Positions 1 to 5,913 of a DNA stretch of 15,076 nucleotides are shown one piece after another; the stretch's first letter is position 1; every line of letters begins with the position of its first letter. A program made the position numbers and the translations under genes. Source of the DNA: SLFT01 sp964493075. GTDB taxonomy: Bacteria; Hydrogenedentota; Hydrogenedentia; Hydrogenedentales; CAITNO01. The notes below the pieces were generated by a model that saw only the letters and a program-made list of their open reading frames with translations, did not search any database and was not told the DNA's origin. The stretch lies in the NCBI GenBank assembly GCA_964493075.1, contig CAZBNU010000086.1, positions 1-15,076 of the forward strand, in the 5' to 3' direction.

Positions 1-1755
1 TGTATGCTGTTGCCTCTGGCGGCGCTGGCTTTTGAATCGCCGGTTACGGAGGTCATGGATGAAGTAGTGGCCCATCTTTGTGAAGGACGTTCCTATGAAG
101 AGTTGTCCGCACTGGATGATGCTGCCATACTGGAAGCGCTCACTCCCGAACAGCGTGAGGTGCTCTCCACCCAATACTGGTCGTTTGATGTGGATGTGCC
201 CGTTGTCGTGTCTGTGATGCGGGATGTGGAACAGGCCACTGTCCCGTTCTGGCTTGCCGACAGTGGCTTCACGAAAACCGACATGATAGTTAAAAACGAA
301 AACTATACGTATGAGGTTTGGCAGAAGAACATGCCCGCCGGACGTGTGGGGCTGGGTATTAACGGCTTCGACCGGCATCGGCCTCACTATTTCGTGGGGG
401 TGGGGCCGCAGCAGGAAAATAATGCGCTCACAGTGAGTAATGTTACACCGGGCGAACAGGAAATATATCCCTTTGATTTGGGAACCGTCATCTACCACGA
501 CTGGTCGGAACTGGTGGTCACCGAAATGCCCGACGCCCTCAAAGGCCATGTGCTGCTGCCCACCATCCGCGGCAGATCGCGGGAGGCGCAGTTGATCGGC
601 GCCTTCCGTCAGACGCCCCATCCTTCGTCGGATAATCCGGATATGGTTGTACTCACCTGGAGCGACACACCGACAACGACACAAACAATCCAATGGCGCG
701 TGAACGCCGCCGACGAAACGGTGTGCCAGGTCTGTTACAGAATTCAGGGCAGTGACGCCGATGCTCCCTGGACATACATCGCCGCAGATTCCAAGCTGCT
801 GACGGACAGGAACATTTTTAATGACAGCAGAGTGCGCTGGTACACCGCGACCTTAGTGGGCTTGTCGCCGGATACGCGCTACGAATATGCCATTGTTGCT
901 GTAGGCGAAAAACCGGAAGCGCCGCTGGCGACGTTTCGCACCGCGCCCGATAAAAAAGCGCCGCTTACCTTTCTCTGGATGAGCGATACCCACAACAACC
1001 CGGCAAGCATACCAGTTCTGCAAAAAGCGTGGGAACTGCATCCGGAAACAGCGTTCCTTACCATTTCCGGCGATTTGGTAGGCACGGGCCAGCAGCGGGA
1101 CGACTGGGATTCCCTGTTCAGCAATTACAAGGAGTTTCTGCAGCAGGTTCCGTTGGTACCGTCCATCGGCAATCACGATGCCATAGACGGGTTGGGTTCG
1201 GAACTGTACCGTTCCCTCATGCTGCTGCCTGACAACGGCCCGGAAGGATTCTACCGGGGCCAGAGTTACACCCTGCGTTACGGCGATTTGCTGCTGGTGT
1301 CGCTGGATGTTACCGATGAGGTTGCTGCCCAGTCGCCCTGGTTGGAAGGGGTGCTGCGCGATACCGATGCCTTGTGGAAAGTTGCTGTACTTCATTTTCC
1401 GCCCTACGCTCAGGACAGGGATTACGCCGATATCGAACAGGAATGGTGTGCATTGTTTGACCAGTACCATGTGGACCTTGCTTTGTCCGGTCATGTGCAC
1501 GACTACATGCGCACTTTTCCTCTGAGGGCCGGCGCCCGTGTGGATAGTCCGGCGGACGGCACCATCTACCTGGTTTCCGTAGCGGTTCCGGGAAGGTCGC
1601 GTCCCGGCATCAAACCGGACTACGCCGAAGTCATGAATTTGAGCGGTGTGCCCACCTGCACCGCCTTCACCCTAGACGATAACCGTCTGACCATGCGCGT
1701 TTATGAGAAAGATGGTTCGGTGCGGGATAATTTTACGATTGAGAAAAGTAAATAA
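1..1755 (+). CDS. Secreted purple-acid-phosphatase-like metallophosphoesterase (5' partial)
   Basis: Predicted calcineurin-like metallophosphoesterase, probably acting outside the cytoplasm on phosphate esters. Counting from the ATG at 4, all five metal-site motifs are present and in order: D-x-H (D328, H330), GD (D357), GNHD (389-392), a lone histidine (H464) and GHVH (496-499). Residues about 205-315 form a beta-rich, fibronectin-III-like domain ending in TFRTAP, the arrangement seen in purple acid phosphatases. Residues about 20-200 resemble nothing I recognise. The reading frame is open to base 1 (TGT). The ATG at 4 gives only a short hydrophobic stretch (LLPLAALA) with no basic residue before it, so the true start and most of a signal peptide probably lie upstream of the window. 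The family is near certain from the motifs; the substrate is unknown. Other metallophosphoesterases with the same fold, such as nucleotidases or phosphodiesterases, remain possible. Confidence 0.85.
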   Translation, partial: CMLLPLAALAFESPVTEVMDEVVAHLCEGRSYEELSALDDAAILEALTPEQREVLSTQYWSFDVDVPVVVSVMRDVEQATVPFWLADSGFTKTDMIVKNENYTYEVWQKNMPAGRVGLGINGFDRHRPHYFVGVGPQQENNALTVSNVTPGEQEIYPFDLGTVIYHDWSELVVTEMPDALKGHVLLPTIRGRSREAQLIGAFRQTPHPSSDNPDMVVLTWSDTPTTTQTIQWRVNAADETVCQVCYRIQGSDADAPWTYIAADSKLLTDRNIFNDSRVRWYTATLVGLSPDTRYEYAIVAVGEKPEAPLATFRTAPDKKAPLTFLWMSDTHNNPASIPVLQKAWELHPETAFLTISGDLVGTGQQRDDWDSLFSNYKEFLQQVPLVPSIGNHDAIDGLGSELYRSLMLLPDNGPEGFYRGQSYTLRYGDLLLVSLDVTDEVAAQSPWLEGVLRDTDALWKVAVLHFPPYAQDRDYADIEQEWCALFDQYHVDLALSGHVHDYMRTFPLRAGARVDSPADGTIYLVSVAVPGRSRPGIKPDYAEVMNLSGVPTCTAFTLDDNRLTMRVYEKDGSVRDNFTIEKSK

Positions 1756-1812
1756 ACATCGGTTCGTAATTTCAATATTTTAAAACATAGATTCGCCAGC
1801 ACGTCGCTATCG

Positions 1813-1856
1813 CTATCCTGGGAACGCCGACGTCCCCGTCGGCGTTCCCAGGATAG
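1813..1856. repeat. Perfect 20-bp palindrome with 4-nt loop
   Basis: Arms 1813-1832 and 1837-1856 are exact reverse complements separated by TCCC. Pairing fails immediately outside the arms. It is 57 nt after the phosphatase stop codon but is followed by GCTGCAAAATAATC and not by a T run, so it is not a canonical intrinsic terminator. A REP-like dispersed palindrome, or a bidirectional transcript-end hairpin, fits better. Confidence 0.8.
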
Positions 1857-1971
1857 GCTGCAAAATAATCTTCCGTGATAACCCCCGCACCGTGGGGTGA
1901 TAGGCTCGCAATGACGATGGACATTTTGTCTAAATATTATTGCTCTGGGCTGCGGGCAATGACTGCTTTAA

Positions 1972-1976
1972 TAAGG
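1972..1976 (+). promoter_or_regulatory. Shine-Dalgarno site supporting the start at 1985
   Basis: TAAGG lies 8 nt before the ATG at 1985. The frame also offers ATGs at 1940 and 2033. The 1940 start would add 15 residues (LWAAGNDCFNK...) that no DapA-family protein should need. The 2033 start lacks a comparable ribosome site but begins right at the family core (MKGIITVLNTPF). Confidence 0.55.
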
Positions 1977-1984
1977 TATTCATT

Positions 1985-2917
1985 ATGGAATCTTCAGACA
2001 ACACTGGACATCTGGAAAATACCTGTCTGAATATGAAGGGCATCATCACAGTACTCAATACGCCTTTCAACAGTGCTGGCAGTATTGATCACGACGCTTT
2101 TGCACGGCATATTGACTATGCACTGAATGCTGGCGTGAACGGTTTTCTCGCTCCAGCCATGGCGGGGGAAGCCGACAAACTGACACTGGAGGAACGTATT
2201 GCCCTTACCCGCACTCTGTTGGAAACTGTGCGCGGTCGGGTTCCTGTCATCGGATGCGCTACAGGCTGTCCCGGTGTGGACAGCGTTGCCATGACCGAAG
2301 AACTAACCGCGATGGGCTGCGACGGCGTACTGGTGTCCATACCGTTCACTGATGCCGAGTCCTACGTTTCTCACGTGCGCGAAGTTGCCCGGATACAACC
2401 GGGCTTCCTCATGCTTCAGGATTGGGACAGCGCCGGTTACGGCGTTCCTGTCCCGGTTATTCAGCGTCTTTTTGAAGAACTGGATGTGTTCAAGTGCATC
2501 AAGATCGAAGTGGCCAATGCGGGCCAAAAATACACCGAAGTGCTGGCGGCAACGGGCGGGCAACTTCATGTGTCCGGTGGTTGGGCGGTCACCCAGATGA
2601 TGGAAGGGCTGGACCGGGGCGTTCATGCGTTCATGCCCACCAGCCTGCACCGCTGTTACACCACCCTCTACCGGCATTACAGCGGCGGCAACCGGGAAGC
2701 AGCAAAAAAAATGTTCCATGGGTTGACGCCCATACTCGCCTTTTCCAATCAAAATCTGGAGGTTTCCATTCACTTCTTCAAGCGCATGCTTTACCACCAG
2801 GGAATCTATCCGACCCCTGACCTGCGTCGTCCCGCCTGTCACTTGGATGCATATCAGGAGCGCATTGCTGATGAACTGATTGATCTGGCATTGTCGCTGG
2901 AAGAGGAGTTGGGGTAG
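1985..2917 (+). CDS. Dihydrodipicolinate synthase / N-acetylneuraminate lyase family protein, atypical active site
   Basis: A cytoplasmic TIM-barrel protein of the DapA/NanA class I aldolase family, 310 residues, close to the usual 290-310. The N-terminal core begins GIITVLNTPF, and the keto-acid loop retains the GE of the GxxGE motif (PAMAGE). The Schiff-base lysine is K173 in IKIEVA. The family tyrosine that normally follows the fifth strand (L-Y-N-x-P) appears replaced: the local sequence is LQDWDS, giving glutamine at about 145. The earlier tyrosine pair (PYYN in E. coli DapA) reads IPFTD. Lysine biosynthesis is therefore unlikely. A keto-acid or sugar-acid lyase, or a binding/regulatory role, is more plausible. 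It stands alone between two repeat-bearing or promoter-sized gaps, with the URO-D-like gene 95 nt downstream. The family call is firm; the reaction is unknown. Confidence 0.85.
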   Translation: MESSDNTGHLENTCLNMKGIITVLNTPFNSAGSIDHDAFARHIDYALNAGVNGFLAPAMAGEADKLTLEERIALTRTLLETVRGRVPVIGCATGCPGVDSVAMTEELTAMGCDGVLVSIPFTDAESYVSHVREVARIQPGFLMLQDWDSAGYGVPVPVIQRLFEELDVFKCIKIEVANAGQKYTEVLAATGGQLHVSGGWAVTQMMEGLDRGVHAFMPTSLHRCYTTLYRHYSGGNREAAKKMFHGLTPILAFSNQNLEVSIHFFKRMLYHQGIYPTPDLRRPACHLDAYQERIADELIDLALSLEEELG

Positions 2918-3012
2918 TAGTGATTAGTTCCTGCATTATTTAATCAGATCAGCTGAATTGTTTATACTCTACCAGAAGCCGAAACCTGAAACCCTGATGG
3001 AGTTCAAAAAAA

Positions 3013-4434
3013 ATGAGTGACAACATGGAAACGAAATACCTGGAGAAGTTGAATCGCTATGTAACGGCCATGCGCAATGAGAAGCCGGATTGTGTGCCGA
3101 TTCGTCCTTTTGCTGCGGAGTTTGTGGCAACATACAAAGGGTACACCTGCCAGGAAGTCACCCACGATTATAACAAGGCCTTTGAGGCGACCCGCGCTAC
3201 GGCGGCGGATTTTGATTGGGACGCCACGGTGGGCAACATGGTCTATGTGTGGACGGGGCTGACCCAGGCGCTGGGGCTGCGCTATTATGGCGTGCCGGGC
3301 GTGGATGTGCCCGCCGACACAGGGTTCCAGTACCGGGAACCCCCCATGGAAAAGGCGTTCATGCGTGAGGATGAATATGATGCGCTCATTGACGATCCTG
3401 TATCGTTCTTGTACAACACCTGGCTGCCCCGTGTATCCACCGAAATCAGTGCGCCCGGTGAACCCGTAACCTATCGGCATAATCTTGCGCTGGTGCGTGG
3501 CGGCATGTCCATGTTGAATTATTTCTTCGGTTTTCCCGGACAGGGTGCAAGCCTTCGTGCCGAGTCTGGAACAGTTTCGGCCATCGCCGGTATCTTCAAA
3601 GCGCCCTTCGACATTATTGCGGACAAACTGCGCGGCTACGAAGGGCTGACCATGGACATGATCACCCAACCGAACAAGGTGCTGGCAGCGTGTGAAGCGC
3701 TGATGCCGCACCTGTTCCAGGTGGCCCTGTCTGGCGCAGACCCGGAGGGCTATGTGCCCATCGGCTTCTGGATGCATCGGGGCTGCGTTCCTTTTATAAG
3801 TCCCGCCCAGTTCGATTCTCATTACTGGCCGACCCTGAAGCCCATCATCGAAGCGCTGTGGGAACGGGGACATCAGACGCTATTCTATGGTGAAGGCAGT
3901 TGGGATCATCATCTGAAGTCGTTCCGCGAATTGCCTGATCGCAGCATCGTGTTCCATCTGGACCGTTCCGATCTCGAATTGGCGCACAATACGCTGGGCG
4001 ACAAATTCTGCCTCAGCGGCGGTATTCCGAATACAGTGTTGTCCTACGGAACCCCTGACGAAGTACGTGCCGCGTGCAAACGCGCCATTGATATTGCCGG
4101 CAAGGATGGCGGGTATATCATGGACGCCTCTGCCATCATGCAGAACGACGCCAAGGTGGAGAATGTTCGCGCCATGACAGAGTTTACCCGCGAATACGGA
4201 CAATATGGAAACCCGTCACGCGCTGTAGCACCGCCCCGTGTAAACGACGGCGAACTGGTTACTGGTGCCCCGTCCTTTACCGCAAGAACGCAACCTGGCG
4301 TCTGCACCCCCTGGGAAGAACGCAAGAAGGAAATGCCAGCCATAAATGGTGACGAAGCACTCATCAAGCGCGTCTGGGAAGAAGTGGACGGCTTGAGCAA
4401 CATGTTTATCTGGCACTGCCTGCTGTCGTTCTGA
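3013..4434 (+). CDS. Uroporphyrinogen decarboxylase-fold (URO-D/MtaA-like) protein
   Basis: A 473-residue protein of the URO-D superfamily, which includes HemE and the corrinoid methyltransferases MtaA and CmuA. The C-terminal half shows the family layout: SPAQFDSHYWPTLKPIIEAL, then EGSWDHHL, then the GGIPNTVLSYGTPDEVR strand-loop, and finally a VENVRAMTEFTREYG helix. In MtaA-type enzymes a zinc-binding GC pair normally sits in the segment before that helix. Here it reads IMDASAIMQND (370-379), with no cysteine, so methylcobamide-type zinc chemistry is doubtful. At 473 residues it is longer than HemE (about 350), and about 70 C-terminal residues after TREYG are not part of the usual fold. No haem-pathway or corrinoid-protein gene is nearby. 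The start at 3013 follows GATGGAG at about 2996-3002 and an A-rich tract; the ATG at 3025 is an alternative. Substrate unknown. Confidence 0.8.
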   Translation: MSDNMETKYLEKLNRYVTAMRNEKPDCVPIRPFAAEFVATYKGYTCQEVTHDYNKAFEATRATAADFDWDATVGNMVYVWTGLTQALGLRYYGVPGVDVPADTGFQYREPPMEKAFMREDEYDALIDDPVSFLYNTWLPRVSTEISAPGEPVTYRHNLALVRGGMSMLNYFFGFPGQGASLRAESGTVSAIAGIFKAPFDIIADKLRGYEGLTMDMITQPNKVLAACEALMPHLFQVALSGADPEGYVPIGFWMHRGCVPFISPAQFDSHYWPTLKPIIEALWERGHQTLFYGEGSWDHHLKSFRELPDRSIVFHLDRSDLELAHNTLGDKFCLSGGIPNTVLSYGTPDEVRAACKRAIDIAGKDGGYIMDASAIMQNDAKVENVRAMTEFTREYGQYGNPSRAVAPPRVNDGELVTGAPSFTARTQPGVCTPWEERKKEMPAINGDEALIKRVWEEVDGLSNMFIWHCLLSF

Positions 4435-4444
4435 TTGAATTCAC

Positions 4445-4545
4445 AACGCAGAGACGGAGAGAACCGCGGATCCTACAAACGCGAAGTTATTGTGTTTTTC
4501 ATGTATTCTCTGCGGTACTCGGCATATCTTTGCGCCTCTGCGTTA
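4445..4545. repeat. Imperfect long inverted repeat (about 100 bp), MITE/REP-like
   Basis: AACGCAGAGACGGAGAG from 4445 pairs with TTTGCGCCTCTGCGTT ending about 4544, roughly 14 of 17 positions. The inner segments GAGAACCGCGGA (about 4459-4470) and TTCTCTGCGGTACTC (4506-4520) are also nearly complementary. The element is therefore a long hairpin with an asymmetric apex. It contains no coding potential. It looks like a dispersed non-coding palindrome family; other copies could not be searched for here. Confidence 0.6.
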
Positions 4546-4558
4546 AATCAATAAATCT

Positions 4559-4588
4559 TTGAATGTATCCGTGGCTTTGTTGTATCAT
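4559..4588 (+). promoter_or_regulatory. Candidate sigma-70 promoter for the aldolase gene
   Basis: TTGAAT at 4559-4564 and TATCAT at 4583-4588 are 18 nt apart. Each matches the consensus at four or five of six bases. Initiation near 4595 would give a leader of about 170 nt before the aldolase start. Prediction by eye only. Confidence 0.4.
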
Positions 4589-4752
4589 ATCCAACGTTGA
4601 AGTGTTCAGGCGATACATATCGCTTGATGTGGCTCCGCGCAATGAGGCGGAGGGTGTGCGTTATTGTTCACCGTCTCAACAAGATCGTATTTATTCGGAT
4701 TCACCCCGATACAAGTGTAACCCCGCAACCCCTGTAACCAATCCGGGACAAG

Positions 4753-4758
4753 AAGGAG
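4753..4758 (+). promoter_or_regulatory. Strong Shine-Dalgarno deciding the aldolase start
   Basis: AAGGAG lies 8 nt upstream of the ATG at 4767. The protein from 4767 starts MPLVPMRQILDEA, the exact N-terminus expected of this aldolase class, so the longer open frame upstream is leader sequence. Confidence 0.85.
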
Positions 4759-4766
4759 AGAAGTAT

Positions 4767-5804
4767 ATGCCGTTAGTACCAATGAGACAGATTCTGGACG
4801 AGGCCGCGAAGGGCGGCTATGGCGTCGGCGCATTCAATGTCAATAACATGGAACAGATTCAGGCCATTATGCAGGCCGCCAATGACACCAACAGCCCGGT
4901 GATCATTCAAGCGAGCCGCGGCGCGCTGAAATATAGCAAGATGATTTATCTGAAGAAACTCATGGAAGCGGCAGCTGAAGAATTCCCGCATATTCCCGTC
5001 GCCATGCACTTAGACCATGGCAACAGTCTGGAAACATGCAAGGAAGCCATCGCGCTGGGTTTCACCTCCGTGATGATGGACGGGTCGCTTTCTGAAGACG
5101 GAAAAACCCCCAATACCTACGAACAGAATGTGGATATCACCCGTCAGGTGGTTGAATACGCCCATCCCCTCGGTGTTACTGTCGAAGGCGAATTAGGCTG
5201 CCTGGGCGGCATTGAAGATGGTCACGGCGCCGGCCTGAGCGCAGACGAAGTGGACGATCATCTCACAGATCCGGCACAGACGGAAGATTTCGTTGCGAAG
5301 ACCGGTCTGGACGCCCTTGCAGTGGCCATCGGCACCAGCCACGGCGCGTACAAATCCGGACGCAAGGACCCGGTTACCGGCGAAATGCTGCCGCCAAATC
5401 TTGCCATGGACCGCATCCACGAAATTCACAAGCGCATGCCCAATTGTCACATGGTCATGCACGGTTCCAGCTCGGTACCCAAGGAACTCGTGGACATCAT
5501 CAATCAATACGGCGGCAATATGCCCGACACCTTCGGCATTCCCGTCGAGCAGATTCAGGACGGCATCAAGCACGGCGTCCGCAAAGTAAACGTGGACACC
5601 GACAGCCGCCTTGCCATTACCGGCGCCATTCGCAAAGTATTCGCGGAAAGCCCTGGAAAATTTGATCCACGCGACTACCTCAAACCCGCCCGTGAAGCGG
5701 CCTATGAAGTGTATGTGGCGCGCATGAACGCCTTCGGTCAGGCAGGCCATGCTGGCGACTATGCGCCCATCACCCTCGAAGATGCAAAGTCGTTCTACAA
5801 ATAG
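4767..5804 (+). CDS. fba: Class II fructose-1,6-bisphosphate aldolase (Calvin-cycle/type B subtype)
   Basis: Cytoplasmic zinc enzyme of glycolysis and gluconeogenesis that interconverts fructose-1,6-bisphosphate with dihydroxyacetone phosphate and glyceraldehyde-3-phosphate. The protein is 345 residues, the length typical of the class IIB (CbbA-like) subgroup. The catalytic aspartate and zinc histidine are D83 and H84 in LDHGNS. The remaining metal-site motifs are EGELG (E142), GTSHGAYK (H192) and VMHGSSSVP (H232). The phosphate-binding NVDTDSR lies near 275-281. The subgroup's long insert, with GMPDTFGIP-like sequence (here NMPDTFGIPVEQ), is present. It has its own leader and promoter and ends in an intrinsic terminator, so it is probably transcribed alone. 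No phosphoribulokinase or Rubisco gene is nearby, so a central-carbon role fits better than carbon fixation. Nothing is missing from the active site. Confidence 0.96.
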   Translation: MPLVPMRQILDEAAKGGYGVGAFNVNNMEQIQAIMQAANDTNSPVIIQASRGALKYSKMIYLKKLMEAAAEEFPHIPVAMHLDHGNSLETCKEAIALGFTSVMMDGSLSEDGKTPNTYEQNVDITRQVVEYAHPLGVTVEGELGCLGGIEDGHGAGLSADEVDDHLTDPAQTEDFVAKTGLDALAVAIGTSHGAYKSGRKDPVTGEMLPPNLAMDRIHEIHKRMPNCHMVMHGSSSVPKELVDIINQYGGNMPDTFGIPVEQIQDGIKHGVRKVNVDTDSRLAITGAIRKVFAESPGKFDPRDYLKPAREAAYEVYVARMNAFGQAGHAGDYAPITLEDAKSFYK

Positions 5805-5832
5805 TTTTCACGACCCTCGAAATGTTTTTTCT

Positions 5833-5870
5833 ATGCAGGGCGGGAGAATTGTTACTCGCCCTGCATTTTC
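5833..5870 (+). terminator. Intrinsic terminator after the aldolase gene
   Basis: ATGCAGGGCG at 5833-5842 is the exact reverse complement of CGCCCTGCAT at 5857-5866, with a 14-nt loop and a TTTTC tail. A short further pairing (GAG with CTC) may shorten the loop. It lies 29 nt after the stop codon. Confidence 0.8.
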
Positions 5871-5913
5871 CCTTTAGTGTCGAGAACCGTAACAGTATCA
5901 AAGGAATATCAAT

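Larger units (their letters stand above)
1756..1984. other. Intergenic region built of palindromic and repeat-like sequence
   Basis: This 229-base gap holds the strong palindrome at 1813-1856 and a smaller GC-rich inverted repeat (ACCCC at 1881-1885 against GGGGT at 1894-1898). It also contains a CTCGCAATGACGATGG stretch that resembles, from memory, interspersed 'CGTCATTGCGAG' repeats of many bacterial genomes. No open frame of note or clear promoter was found. A TATTAT at 1935-1940 could be a -10 box for the next gene but has no good -35. Confidence 0.5.
4435..4766. other. Long intergenic region: inverted repeat plus aldolase promoter and leader
   Basis: This is 332 bases without a gene. 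The first 110 bases are an imperfect inverted-repeat element (4445-4545). A candidate promoter lies at 4559-4588. The remaining 170 or so bases would be a leader with small hairpins, such as CTCCGC 4633-4638 against GCGGAG 4647-4652. The aldolase frame stays open back to 4563, but residues there have no family resemblance and the strong ribosome site favours 4767. Confidence 0.55.

Noticed and set aside
1881..1898. Small GC-rich inverted repeat as an independent terminator or RNA element
   Set aside because: Only five base pairs with an eight-base loop and no T run; it is mentioned only as part of the repeat-rich gap.
4411..4430. TGGCAC at the end of the URO-D-like gene as a sigma-54 promoter
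   Set aside because: The GC dinucleotide required 10 nt after the GG is absent, and it lies inside a coding sequence.
4563..4766. Upstream extension of the aldolase frame by 68 codons
   Set aside because: The extension has no family similarity, its first ATG overlaps a candidate -35 box, and the AAGGAG at 4753-4758 fixes the start at 4767.
5805..5913. Possible glmS ribozyme upstream of glmS
   Set aside because: The gap is only 109 nt, is largely used by the aldolase terminator, and shows none of the nested pseudoknot arrangement expected of the ribozyme.
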